From Lachnospiraceae bacterium (GTDB lineage Bacteria; Bacillota; Clostridia; Lachnospirales; Lachnospiraceae), in NCBI GenBank assembly GCA_024404675.1, contig JAKSPO010000007.1, forward strand, positions 1-64,000: DNA of 64,000 nt, given 5' to 3'. Positions 23,147 through 31,134 of the stretch are shown piece after piece. The number at the start of each line of letters is the position of its first letter. Position 1 is the first letter of the stretch. The position numbers and the translations under genes are program-made. The notes below the pieces were generated by a model, which worked only from the letters and a program-made list of their open reading frames with translations, had not been told where the DNA came from and searched no databases.

Positions 23147-23873
23147 GTATGATGAGGTTATGAATAAAATCGAGCTGACAGAGGAAAGAAAAGAGCGGAT
23201 TCTTACGGGAATCCGAAGTAAGCTAGAAGGTGTCGAGGATGTACCGATGAAGGCTAACAGGGCGAAGAGAATTCCTATGTGGATGCCTGTTGCGGCCACA
23301 GCCGCAGTAGTACTTCTTGCATTATTGATCTTTCTGGGAAGTCCGCTTCGTCCGGGGAAGGAACCGTCGGCACCCGGGCCGACGTCGAATCCGACTACGG
23401 AACCCATAGCGTCACCGACACCGACGCAGGGCGGGGATACGCAGGACTGGGATATCTACGAAGAGGTTGGCTCACGGAAGGAACTGGAGGATATCTACGG
23501 ATACTCGATTCGAGAGCTTACGCGTCTGCCGTTTGAATTGAACGGGGAGCGGTATTATCGTTACGGTGCGCGTCCGATGATCATCTATCTGGGAGAAGCA
23601 CTCGGCGATATCGACTATGACGGCGTTACGGATTATCGTGAACTGAGCCTGTTCCAGGTAAAGGAGGAGAAGAATTGCATCGTCATCGATACGGAGTATA
23701 CGATGGATCAGATGCTTCGTCTCGAGAATATTTCGGTACGCATGAGAGGCGACGAGGAAGGCGTTCAGGTCATCGAGTGGTATGACGGCGAATTCTACTA
23801 TATGATTCTGGATGACGGTTATATGTCGATGGAGGAAGCAATCGATCTGGTGACTAATTTTTTGAAGCCGTAG
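23139..23873 (+). CDS. Membrane-anchored putative anti-sigma factor
   Basis: A 244-aa protein starting at TTG 23139, with AAGGAGG at 23125-23131 inside the sigma gene giving ideal spacing. Residues 1-45 are cytoplasmic (ELTEERKERILTGI) and would bind the sigma factor. About 48-67 is a membrane helix, 70-100 a Pro/Thr-rich linker (SNPTTEPIASPTPT), and 105-244 an outer domain with DIDYDGVTDYRELSLFQV, similar in style to DUF4367 sensor domains. The anti-sigma role is inferred from coupling and topology; no zinc (ZAS) motif is visible. A terminator follows. Confidence 0.7.
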   Translation: MSKYDEVMNKIELTEERKERILTGIRSKLEGVEDVPMKANRAKRIPMWMPVAATAAVVLLALLIFLGSPLRPGKEPSAPGPTSNPTTEPIASPTPTQGGDTQDWDIYEEVGSRKELEDIYGYSIRELTRLPFELNGERYYRYGARPMIIYLGEALGDIDYDGVTDYRELSLFQVKEEKNCIVIDTEYTMDQMLRLENISVRMRGDEEGVQVIEWYDGEFYYMILDDGYMSMEEAIDLVTNFLKP

Positions 23874-23903
23874 TGTAAGGTAGTACAAAGGAAGAATGGT
23901 GTA

Positions 23904-23945
23904 GAAGCTGCGAAGAATGATGGTTCATTTTTCGCAGCTTTTTGG
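23904..23945 (+). terminator. Intrinsic terminator
   Basis: AAGCTGCGAA (23905-23914) pairs with TTCGCAGCTT (23931-23940), then more T. It ends the sigma/anti-sigma transcript. Confidence 0.85.
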
Positions 23946-24037
23946 TATAACATAGTCGAATGAGATGGCAAAGATAGCCCATAGCACAGGCGCGGCTTCG
24001 ATGCTATAATTTACTTATCGCTCATTTCGCGAAGGCG

Positions 24038-24505
24038 ATGCGCCCTGGCGCAATCGATTCCGCAAAGGCAATCGGTTACGGCGTTACCAACGAGGGCGAT
24101 GTCTGGGATTTCTATGATTATAAGAGAAAAGCAAAGGCTTGCCTGCCTCTTGGCGTTATTCTCACAATCGCCGCAACCGGCAGTGAGATGAGTGATTCCT
24201 CCGTTATCACGAAGGAAGAGGGCTGGATCAAGCGCGGCTACAGCAGCGATTACAGCAGACCGAAGTTCGCAATCATGAATCCGGAGCTTACGATGACACT
24301 TCCGGATTACCAGACAGCCTGCGGCTGCACGGATATTCTGATGCATACCTTAGAGCGTTACTTCACGCAGGGCGGCAATATGGAGATTACCGATGCCGTT
24401 GCGGAGATGGCACACAAGTGCGCTGTCGGTGTTGGCGGTGCGATGGGGTCCGCTCGACTTCTTAATGAGGCTGATATGTTAGCAATCTATAAGGCTTGCC
24501 GTTAG
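24038..24505 (+). pseudogene. Iron-containing alcohol dehydrogenase remnant
   Basis: The 155-codon frame matches an NADH-dependent butanol dehydrogenase-like Fe-ADH, but two large parts are gone. It begins at AIDSAKAIGYGV, about 95 residues into a normal protein, runs through LGVILTIAATGSEMSDSSVIT, PKFAIMNPELT and HTLERYF, then jumps after MEITDA straight to the C-terminal EMAHKC...EADMLAIYKA. About 190 residues with the metal-binding histidines are missing. No ribosome site precedes the ATG. A decayed gene left after two deletions; the surviving ORF is unlikely to make a working enzyme. Confidence 0.8.
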
Positions 24506-24526
24506 ATGCGCTTACATTGCCTGTAA

Positions 24527-24555
24527 TTGAAAAAGAGCCTTCTTTGTGATATAGT
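24527..24555 (+). promoter_or_regulatory. Promoter of DUF4236 operon
   Basis: TTGAAA (24527-24532), 17 bp, TATAGT (24550-24555). It drives the DUF4236, Nudix and aldo/keto reductase genes. Confidence 0.75.
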
Positions 24556-24571
24556 AGGTGTATAAGAATAA

Positions 24572-24598
24572 CGCAGGGGAGACAGTGTTTCCCCTGCG
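24572..24598 (+). promoter_or_regulatory. Leader hairpin
   Basis: CGCAGGGGA (24572-24580) and TCCCCTGCG (24590-24598) make a GC-rich 9-bp stem with a 9-nt loop about 10-15 nt past the predicted start of transcription. No T-run follows, so it is more likely an mRNA stabiliser or regulatory structure than a terminator. Confidence 0.5.
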
Positions 24599-24635
24599 AA
24601 ACATGACATAAGAATGTGTCTGACGGGAGGCTATG

Positions 24636-25613
24636 ATGGGACTTAGATTTCGGAAAAGTATATCGCTTCTGCCCGGTGTGAAACTGAACATCGGAACGAA
24701 AAGCGCAAGCATTTCCCTTGGCAAAAAGGGAATGCATTACACAATGAGCACAACGGGAAGGAAGACGGTTTCGGTAGGCTTACCGGGAACGGGCTTATCC
24801 TACGTGAAGACGATTGGCAGCGGAAGTAAGGCCAAGTCCTCTACCGGCTATAAGACGCCCGGTGCGCAGAAGAAGCCCTCGGAGGCTATGCCTGCCCTGC
24901 CTTCTGCCGGGAAGAACGAGAACAGTGCAGCTGAGCGCGAGGAGGCAATGGAAGCGGTTTCGCAGTATGAGGCATATGTGGATGCCCTTAAGGGACTTCA
25001 CAAGGAAGTCGATGCTACGGTTGACTGGAATGCGATAGCGGCAGGCGATACATCAGCTTACGGCTACGAAGCGCTTAAGGATATCGCAGCGGGTGTTCTT
25101 TCGGGCGATGTGGATCGATACTATGATGCGGTGGAACGCATACAGCCCTACGAGGACCTTAGAGAGTTCGGAAACTCCTTTGAATTCGGTACCGATGCTC
25201 CCGATTTCGCAGAGATTCAGTTCGGCATCCTGGAGGAAGAGGTGATGCCTGTGATCGAGGTTACTTTGACGGAGGCCGGTAAGGTTTCCGAGAAGAAGCT
25301 TACGAAGACGAAGTATTACGAGCTTTTAGAGGATTATGTGTGCAGCACCTGTATCAGAACGGCGCGCGACACATTTGCCCTTCTTCCGGTCGATACCATC
25401 TACGTGCATGCAGTGAAGACAGAGGTCAATCCGGCAACGGGACTGGATGAGGAGGAGACCTACGTATCCGTTCGCTTCACAAGAGACTGGTTTGAGAAGG
25501 TTTCGTTCGAGCGAATCGATCCGTCGCAGTTCATGAGCCTTTTCGAGTGCCGTATGCGCTGCGGAAAGACGACGGGCTTCGCGCCGGTCATCCGACTGGA
25601 GAGCGGCTCATGA
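24636..25613 (+). CDS. DUF4236 domain protein
   Basis: A 325-aa protein. Residues 1-58 are a clear DUF4236 domain (GLRFRKSISLLPGVKLNIG, ISLGKKGMHYT, GLPGTGLSY), a small beta domain of unknown role. A Lys/Ser/Pro linker follows, then a region of about 230 residues not recognised, with a helical KGLHKEVDATVDWNAIAAGD part and an alpha/beta part with DTIYVHAVKTEV. It is soluble, with no signal peptide. ATG 24636 gives better spacing from GGGAGG than ATG 24633. Its stop overlaps the Nudix start (ATGA), so the two are co-translated. Confidence 0.75.
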   Translation: MGLRFRKSISLLPGVKLNIGTKSASISLGKKGMHYTMSTTGRKTVSVGLPGTGLSYVKTIGSGSKAKSSTGYKTPGAQKKPSEAMPALPSAGKNENSAAEREEAMEAVSQYEAYVDALKGLHKEVDATVDWNAIAAGDTSAYGYEALKDIAAGVLSGDVDRYYDAVERIQPYEDLREFGNSFEFGTDAPDFAEIQFGILEEEVMPVIEVTLTEAGKVSEKKLTKTKYYELLEDYVCSTCIRTARDTFALLPVDTIYVHAVKTEVNPATGLDEEETYVSVRFTRDWFEKVSFERIDPSQFMSLFECRMRCGKTTGFAPVIRLESGS

Positions 25614-26101
25614 AGACGACGTCTTTATGCTATATAGAAGAGAATGGCTGCTGGCTCATGCTGTACCGGAACAAGAAGGCACAGGATGACAACAAGGGCT
25701 ATTACATCGGAATCGGCGGCAAATGTGAACCCGGTGAGGCAATTGACGACTGTATGCTTCGGGAGACCAAGGAGGAGACCGGTCTTTCCCTTACGGAGTA
25801 CCGAAGACGGGGACTGATTCATTTTCGGTCGGATCGGTATCCGGACGAGGAGATGTATCTGTACACCGCATCCGCTTATACGGGCACGCTTACAAAGGAA
25901 TGCGCCGAAGGCGAGCTTTCCTGGATTACGAAGGAGGATGTGCTTTCCCTCCACATATGGGAAGGGGATGCGTATTTTTTGAAACGTTTGCTGCGGGATG
26001 ATGCGTATTTTGAAATGACGCTTTTATATCGCGGCGATAAACTTGACCGGGTCATTTATGAGGACGGCAGTGAGCTCCTTGCAGAGACGACCGGTTACTA
26101 A
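25610..26101 (+). CDS. Nudix hydrolase, MutT/8-oxo-dGTP type
   Basis: A 163-aa Nudix protein. The box GX5EX7REUXEEXGU is complete at residues about 38-60 (GGKCEPGE, then RETKEETGL). The N-terminal LCYIEENGCWLMLYRNKK and the C-terminal LSWITKEDVLSLHIWEGD resemble MutT-like 8-oxo-dGTP diphosphatases of Firmicutes that also have a short C-terminal extension. ATG 25610 overlaps the DUF4236 stop. Actual substrate is not determinable here. Confidence 0.88.
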   Translation: MKTTSLCYIEENGCWLMLYRNKKAQDDNKGYYIGIGGKCEPGEAIDDCMLRETKEETGLSLTEYRRRGLIHFRSDRYPDEEMYLYTASAYTGTLTKECAEGELSWITKEDVLSLHIWEGDAYFLKRLLRDDAYFEMTLLYRGDKLDRVIYEDGSELLAETTGY

Positions 26102-26124
26102 GACGATTATAAGGAGGCTGTAGG

Positions 26125-27240
26125 ATGAATATTAAGACGATGCCCAAGCTTGGCTTTGGTATGATGCGTCTCCCGATGAAAAACGGTGAGATCGACATGG
26201 AACAGGTTAACAAGATGGTTGATTGCTATATGGAGCATGGCTACAACTATTTCGACACCGCTTATGTATATCACGGCGGTGAGTCCGAGAAGGTTGTAAA
26301 GAAAGCGCTCACGGAGCGATACCCGAGAGAGGCATTTACCGTAGCAACGAAGCTTCCGGCGTGGGCACTCTCCACGAAGGAGGACAGAGACCGTGTCTTC
26401 AACGAGCAGCTTGCGCGTACCGGCCTTTCCTACATCGATTACTATCTGCTTCACAGTCTTGAGGACGGCAACAATTACCGTGTTTACGAGGAGCTTGACT
26501 GCTTCCGCTGGGGTATGGAGAAGAAGGCGGCAGGCCTTATCAAGCATCTCGGATTCTCCTTCCATGGCACACCGGAGCTACTGAAGAAGGTTCTTGATGA
26601 CCACCCGGAGATCGAATTTGTTCAGATTCAGGTGAATTATGCAGACTGGGACAACAAGGTCGTTCACTCCGGAGAACTGTATGAGATTCTTCTTGAGCGC
26701 AATATTCCGATGATCATTATGGAGCCGGTAAAGGGCGGAACACTTGCCAATATGGCACCTGCTCTGATGGATATGTTCAAGGCTGCAAGACCGGACGCTT
26801 CCGTAGCATCCTGGGCAATGCGCTTTGTCGGCAGCCTGCCGGGAATTGCTACAATCCTTAGTGGTATGTCCGATGAGTCGCAGCTTGCCGATAACCTGAA
26901 GACCTTTGACAATTTCGAGCCGCTTTCCGATGAGGAGCAGGCTTTGATCAAGGAAGTTGTAAAGAAGATGTTAGATATTCCGTTGATTCCCTGCACCTCC
27001 TGCCGTTACTGTGTGGACGGATGCCCGATGGGGATTCAGATTCCGGACATCTTCAATGCGGTGAACACAAAGCGTAAATTCCCCGGTGACAATCGTCCCG
27101 GCTTCTATTACAACAGTCTTACCGGCTATTCCGGAAAAGCAAGCGATTGTGTCGGTTGCGGCCAGTGCGAGGGTGTATGCCCGCAGCACTTAGAGATTAC
27201 GGAGCTTCTGAAGGAAGCCGCAGCAGTATTCGAGCGATGA
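26125..27240 (+). CDS. Aldo/keto reductase with 4Fe-4S C-terminus
   Basis: A 371-aa protein. Residues 1-280 are an aldo/keto reductase barrel (GFGMMRLP, FDTAYVYHGGESE, VATKLP, DYYLLHSLEDG, HLGFSFHG). The C-terminus has two cysteine clusters, CTSCRYCVDGCP and CVGCGQCEGVCP, as in ferredoxin-like fusions found in anaerobic clostridia. AAGGAGG precedes ATG 26125; it lies 23 bp after the Nudix gene. The physiological substrate is unknown. A terminator follows. Confidence 0.92.
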   Translation: MNIKTMPKLGFGMMRLPMKNGEIDMEQVNKMVDCYMEHGYNYFDTAYVYHGGESEKVVKKALTERYPREAFTVATKLPAWALSTKEDRDRVFNEQLARTGLSYIDYYLLHSLEDGNNYRVYEELDCFRWGMEKKAAGLIKHLGFSFHGTPELLKKVLDDHPEIEFVQIQVNYADWDNKVVHSGELYEILLERNIPMIIMEPVKGGTLANMAPALMDMFKAARPDASVASWAMRFVGSLPGIATILSGMSDESQLADNLKTFDNFEPLSDEEQALIKEVVKKMLDIPLIPCTSCRYCVDGCPMGIQIPDIFNAVNTKRKFPGDNRPGFYYNSLTGYSGKASDCVGCGQCEGVCPQHLEITELLKEAAAVFER

Positions 27241-27281
27241 GTCGCTGCTAATGTGAATTACATTTTATTCTGAACAATAAG

Positions 27282-27314
27282 CATCCCGGAGCCGACGCTT
27301 CGGGATGTTTTTAT
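27282..27314 (+). terminator. Intrinsic terminator
   Basis: CATCCCG (27282-27288) pairs with CGGGATG (27301-27307) followed by TTTTT. It ends the DUF4236-Nudix-AKR operon. Confidence 0.85.
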
Positions 27315-27368
27315 ACTTCGCTCTCCGAGGGGTACGAAGAATTCTTTGGGAAAATGTGGTCAAATGTA

Positions 27369-27423
27369 TTGACAAATCAAAGAGAATATGATAATACTAT
27401 CTCAACGATATCAAAATGATATC
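27369..27423 (+). promoter_or_regulatory. Promoter and 7-3-7 operator of SPFH operon
   Basis: TTGACA (27369-27374) is followed by GATAAT at 27390-27395 (15-bp spacer) or TAATAC at 27392-27397 (17-bp). Just downstream the perfect inverted repeat GATATCA-AAA-TGATATC spans 27407-27423, where a repressor would block initiation. The cognate regulator is not obvious in the window. Confidence 0.65.
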
Positions 27424-27456
27424 ATAAAATGTGGGCTATTTGAAAGGAGTTACATT

Positions 27457-28449
27457 ATGACTGAGAAAGTTTTATCAAACAAGAAGAACGGTATGGCGCG
27501 TCTGCTGATTACCTGCATTCTGTATTGTGTAGCGGTTGCTGCGCTGATTGTCGGTATTGAGAGCAGCGGACCGGTTTTGATTGTTTCCATCCTCTGGCTG
27601 ATCTTTGGTTGGATCCCGCTCCTCGGACTTCGTGTTCTGAAGCCGCAGGAGGCACTTGTACTTACGCTTTTCGGTAAGTATTACGGCACCCTGAAGGGTG
27701 AGGGCTTCTATGCGGTTAACCCTTTCTGCGGTTCGGTGAACCCGGCAGCGAAGACTGAGCTGAATCAGAGCGGTGACGTTAAGACGACCATTTCTCCGAT
27801 TACCGGTCAGCCGAACACGGCTGTGGCTATGACGAACAACAAGCTTTCGCTTAAGGTTCTTACTTTGAACAACAATCGCCAGAAGATCAACGATCGTCTC
27901 GGTACTCCCGTTGAGATCGGAATGGCTGTAACCTGGTGTATTGAGGATACTGCAAAGGCAGTGTTCAATGTTCATAACTACAAGGAATTTCTCTCACTGC
28001 AGTGTGATACCTCCCTTCGTAATATCGTTCGCGTATATCCCTACGACGTTGCGGAAGGTGTGGACACGACCGGTGACGGCGTTGCCGATGAGGGCAGCCT
28101 TCGCGGCTCCAGCGAGATCGTTGCTGAAAGAATCCGTCAGGAGATCCAGAGCAGAGTAGAAATCGCCGGCCTTCGTATCATCGAGGCAAGAATCACCTAT
28201 CTTGCATATGCGCCCGAAATCGCAGCAGCAATGCTTCAGCGCCAGCAGGCATCTGCCATCATCGATGCAAGAAAGATGATCGTAGACGGTGCCGTAGGTA
28301 TGGTTGAGATGGCACTCGAGCGCCTGAATCAGACACAGCTTGTGGAGCTTGATGAGGAGCGCAAGGCAGCGATGGTTTCGAACCTGCTTGTTGTTCTCTG
28401 CGGCAACCACGACGCACAGCCGGTTGTTAATTCCGGCAGTCTTTACTAA
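27457..28449 (+). CDS. SPFH (band 7) domain membrane protein
   Basis: A 330-aa SPFH/stomatin-like protein. Residues about 12-60 hold two membrane segments (LLITCILYCVAVAALIVG, ILWLIFGWIPLLG); the SPFH domain follows (LRVLKPQEALVLTLFGKYYGT, GMAVTWCIEDTAKAVFNV, LREIV-like LRNIVRVYP, ERIRQEIQSRVEIAGLRIIEARITYLAYAPEIA in pieces). Such proteins scaffold membrane microdomains. AAAGGAG precedes ATG 27457. It heads a six-gene operon with an RHH protein, PLDc_N, DUF1648 and an ABC exporter, an arrangement seen in other Gram-positives. Confidence 0.88.
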   Translation: MTEKVLSNKKNGMARLLITCILYCVAVAALIVGIESSGPVLIVSILWLIFGWIPLLGLRVLKPQEALVLTLFGKYYGTLKGEGFYAVNPFCGSVNPAAKTELNQSGDVKTTISPITGQPNTAVAMTNNKLSLKVLTLNNNRQKINDRLGTPVEIGMAVTWCIEDTAKAVFNVHNYKEFLSLQCDTSLRNIVRVYPYDVAEGVDTTGDGVADEGSLRGSSEIVAERIRQEIQSRVEIAGLRIIEARITYLAYAPEIAAAMLQRQQASAIIDARKMIVDGAVGMVEMALERLNQTQLVELDEERKAAMVSNLLVVLCGNHDAQPVVNSGSLY

Positions 28450-28469
28450 ATCAATCGGGAGGTAGACCC

Positions 28470-28667
28470 ATGGCGGAGAAGAAACAGGTGCCGCTTCGTC
28501 TGTCGGAGAAGCTTTACAACGCCATTGCGGCATGGGCCGAGGATGATTTTCGCTCGGTGAACGGACAGATCGAGTATTTGCTTTCCGAATGTGTGCGGCA
28601 GCGTAAGAAGAACGGTAAGTATGTCGGCGAGGAAATAGATATTCCTCCCGAATTTGATATCAGCTGA
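28470..28667 (+). CDS. Arc-like ribbon-helix-helix protein
   Basis: A 65-aa protein with an Arc/MetJ-type fold: strand VPLRLSEKLYNAIAAWA then helix VNGQIEYLLSECVRQR. It has a short acidic tail. GGGAGG precedes the ATG. It lies 20 bp after the SPFH gene, where a small RHH partner is usual. It might bind the SPFH operator or act as a chaperone-like partner; neither is shown. Confidence 0.8.
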   Translation: MAEKKQVPLRLSEKLYNAIAAWAEDDFRSVNGQIEYLLSECVRQRKKNGKYVGEEIDIPPEFDIS

Positions 28668-28686
28668 TGCTATAAGGAGGTCTTGT

Positions 28687-28896
28687 ATGAATCTTGATCA
28701 GATTAAGGATTATCTTCCGTTACTGATTCCGATTGTGGTAATTCAGTTTATCCTGCTTGCTTATGTGCTCGTTCACATCAATACACATAAGAGCTATAAG
28801 CGCGGAACCAGAACGATGTGGAACATTATTGCAATTGTCGGTATGAATTATGTTGGGCCGATTCTTTATTTCCTGCTCGGTAAGGAAGAGGATTGA
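28687..28896 (+). CDS. PLDc_N small membrane protein
   Basis: A 69-aa protein with two membrane helices (LLIPIVVIQFILLAYVLVHI and WNIIAIVGMNYVGPILYFLLG), matching the PLDc_N domain seen alone or before phospholipase D domains. ATG 28687 follows ATAAGGAGG; an upstream in-frame ATG at 28654 lies inside the RHH gene. It sits between the RHH and DUF1648 genes. Confidence 0.82.
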   Translation: MNLDQIKDYLPLLIPIVVIQFILLAYVLVHINTHKSYKRGTRTMWNIIAIVGMNYVGPILYFLLGKEED

Positions 28897-28916
28897 CCGG
28901 ATTTAATGAGGTTAAC

Positions 28917-29387
28917 ATGAGAATTAAAAACAATGTCTTTGACTGGATTATTAATGCGTTATGTCTTGCAATGTGCGCCGGCGCGGGAATTCTTCTCGCC
29001 GGCAAATGGAACACGATGCCGAGCAAAATCGCGACCCACTTTGACCTGATGGGCAATCCGAACGGCTACAGCGGCAAAGGCGGAGTGGTAGTGGTGTTTG
29101 TAGTGATGATTGCGATGTGCGTGGGAATGACGTTGGCAGAGAGCTTTCCGAATCTTTGGAATTTACCTGTTACGATCAACGAGCATAATGCGTACGCTGT
29201 ATACAGAGCGTCTAAGTATTTGCTTGAGATTGTAAAGCTTTTGCTGGTTCTGACCTTTGCGGTTATCGTAATCGTACAGATTTACGGGAAGAGCCTTCCG
29301 GTCTGGTTTACGCCGGTCGAGCTTTTGCTCATACTGGGAACGACGATTGTCGGAACGATTGTCATAGTAAGGAAGGGTAAGAGATGA
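28917..29387 (+). CDS. DUF1648 membrane protein
   Basis: A 156-aa four-TM protein. Residues about 25-45 carry the DUF1648 signature (WNTMPSKIATHFDLMGNPNGY), shared with SdpI-type immunity proteins and regulators of lantibiotic-like toxins. TM helices are near 10-28, 50-68, 100-118 and 125-145. ATG 28917 with TGAGGT upstream is chosen over the ORF start. Its last codons overlap the ABC ATPase start (ATGA). Confidence 0.8.
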   Translation: MRIKNNVFDWIINALCLAMCAGAGILLAGKWNTMPSKIATHFDLMGNPNGYSGKGGVVVVFVVMIAMCVGMTLAESFPNLWNLPVTINEHNAYAVYRASKYLLEIVKLLLVLTFAVIVIVQIYGKSLPVWFTPVELLLILGTTIVGTIVIVRKGKR

Positions 29388-30307
29388 ACGCTTTAGAGGT
29401 AAATGCGGTTGCGAAGCGCTTTGGAAACAAAGAGGTTCTTCGCGGCGTCAGCTTTCAGGTACCGGAGCACTCGCTGTTTGGCTTCATCGGACAGAACGGT
29501 GCGGGCAAAACAACTACAATGAAGGCTGTTTTAGGCCTTCTGCAGCCTGATGCCGGCGACATCCGGGTATTTGGCGAGCCGGTAACCTACGGAAACACGA
29601 AAACGAACCGGATGGTCGGGTATCTTCCGGATGTGCCGGAGTTCTACGGTTATATGACAACAAGAGAATATCTGCGCTTGTGCGGTGAGATTGCGGGAGT
29701 TCCCGGAAAGGAGCTCGGCCCCCGCATCGAGGAGATTCTTAAGACGGTAGGGCTGGAATCGGAGCGTCACAGAATCAAGGGCTTTTCACGAGGCATGAAG
29801 CAGCGACTCGGAATCGCGCAGGCATTGTTGCACAGGCCGAAGCTTCTGATCTGCGATGAGCCGACATCGGCGCTTGACCCGGTCGGACGTAAGGAGATTC
29901 TTGACGCGCTGCTTGCAGCGAAGAAGGAGACAACGGTAATCTTCTCTACGCACATCCTTTCCGATGTGGAAAGAGTCTGCGACAGAGCAGCAATGCTTCA
30001 TAACGGTGTGGTGACACTCGACGGAACGATGGAGGAGCTTCACAGCCGTAAGAACGGCGAGCGCTTCCGCGTCGTACCGAAGAATCAGGAGGCTTATAAC
30101 GTACTGTGCGAGAGCTTTCCGGCATTTGAAACGATGCTCGGCGAGGTTGGCGAGCAGGGTGTTCCGGCACTTATGATAAGACATGCCTCCGAAGAGGATT
30201 TCTTCGCTGTGCTTGCCTGTATCGCCGAAAGGAAGCTGGCAGTCGAGAAGGCGGAATGGCTCGGCGCGACGCTTGAGGATATGTTTTTAGAGGTGGTGCG
30301 GTCATGA
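29384..30307 (+). CDS. ABC transporter ATP-binding protein
   Basis: A 307-aa ABC-2-type ATPase with Walker A GQNGAGKTTT, the signature SRGMKQRLGIA, Walker B LLICDEPTSALDP and the H-loop STHILSDVERVC. The C-terminal about 90 residues (after residue 215) form the extension typical of exporters such as BcrA/NatA. It overlaps the gene before and the permease after by 4 bp, so all three are translated as a unit. Its substrate may be a lipid, a peptide antibiotic or an immunity-related molecule; not determinable. Confidence 0.93.
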   Translation: MNALEVNAVAKRFGNKEVLRGVSFQVPEHSLFGFIGQNGAGKTTTMKAVLGLLQPDAGDIRVFGEPVTYGNTKTNRMVGYLPDVPEFYGYMTTREYLRLCGEIAGVPGKELGPRIEEILKTVGLESERHRIKGFSRGMKQRLGIAQALLHRPKLLICDEPTSALDPVGRKEILDALLAAKKETTVIFSTHILSDVERVCDRAAMLHNGVVTLDGTMEELHSRKNGERFRVVPKNQEAYNVLCESFPAFETMLGEVGEQGVPALMIRHASEEDFFAVLACIAERKLAVEKAEWLGATLEDMFLEVVRS

Positions 30308-31071
30308 GAAGAATGGGAGCTTTCTTTCGAAAGGAAATGATGGAGCTTCTTCGCAGGAAGAAGCTGATGATAGTGGGAATCCTGTTCCTTCTGTTCGGTA
30401 TTCTCGGACCGGCAACGGCCAAGCTTACACCTGAGATCATAAAAATGCTTGGAGACAGTTCGGTTTCTGGATTAACCATCACCGCCGAAGATGTGACGGT
30501 AATGGATTCCTGGATACAGTTCTTTAAGAACCTGGACATCCCGATGATTGTAATCATCATTATGTGGTCGTCGGCATTTACCACAGAGTATCGTCAGGGA
30601 ACGCTGATTCCCCTTGTAACGAAGGGACTGTCGCGAACGGATATTTATGCGGCTAAGATGCTTATGCTCCACCTTGTGTGGACGCTTGGATACCTGATGT
30701 ATTTCGGAGTTGTCTACGGATATAACAGTTATTATTGGGGCAACGACGGTGTAAAGCACATGTTTGTTGCAATCCTTCTGAACTGGCTGTACGGAGCCTT
30801 TATGATGTCGCTCGTCGGTTTGTTCTCCGCCATAGCGGAAAGCGGCGCACAGGTTATGCTCGGTGTCGGCGCGGTCTGGTTCTTATGTACCCTTGTGGGA
30901 ATCGTACCGAAGCTTGCGGACAAGCTTCCGACCATGCTTACGGACGGAATGTCTCTTATGCGGGGCGTTAAGTCACCGGGAGATTACACAATCGCCGTGG
31001 TGATAACCGCAGTACTTACGCTTGCGGCAACATTTGGCGGAGCCGTACTGATGCAGAGGAAGAAACTGTAA
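30304..31071 (+). CDS. ABC-2 type permease
   Basis: A 255-aa permease with about six membrane helices. The cytoplasmic start RKEMMELLRRKKLM and the WSSAFTTEYRQGTLIPLVTKGLSRTDIYAAK coupling region fit ABC-2 membrane subunits of the NatB/BcrB kind. The long outer loop lies at residues about 40-70. It overlaps the ATPase stop by 4 bp and ends the SPFH operon at the terminator shared with the MATE gene. Confidence 0.88.
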   Translation: MRRMGAFFRKEMMELLRRKKLMIVGILFLLFGILGPATAKLTPEIIKMLGDSSVSGLTITAEDVTVMDSWIQFFKNLDIPMIVIIIMWSSAFTTEYRQGTLIPLVTKGLSRTDIYAAKMLMLHLVWTLGYLMYFGVVYGYNSYYWGNDGVKHMFVAILLNWLYGAFMMSLVGLFSAIAESGAQVMLGVGAVWFLCTLVGIVPKLADKLPTMLTDGMSLMRGVKSPGDYTIAVVITAVLTLAATFGGAVLMQRKKL

Positions 31072-31103
31072 AAAGAAACGCACCGATATCCGGTGTGAGA
31101 TAG

Positions 31104-31134
31104 AAAAAGGTCTGCCTAATCGGGCAGACCTTTT
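31104..31134. terminator. Bidirectional terminator inside MATE 3' end
   Basis: AAAAAGGTCTGCC pairs with GGCAGACCTTTT. The stop codon of the convergent MATE gene (31116-31118) lies in the hairpin loop, so the last coding triplets double as terminator stem. Confidence 0.9.
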
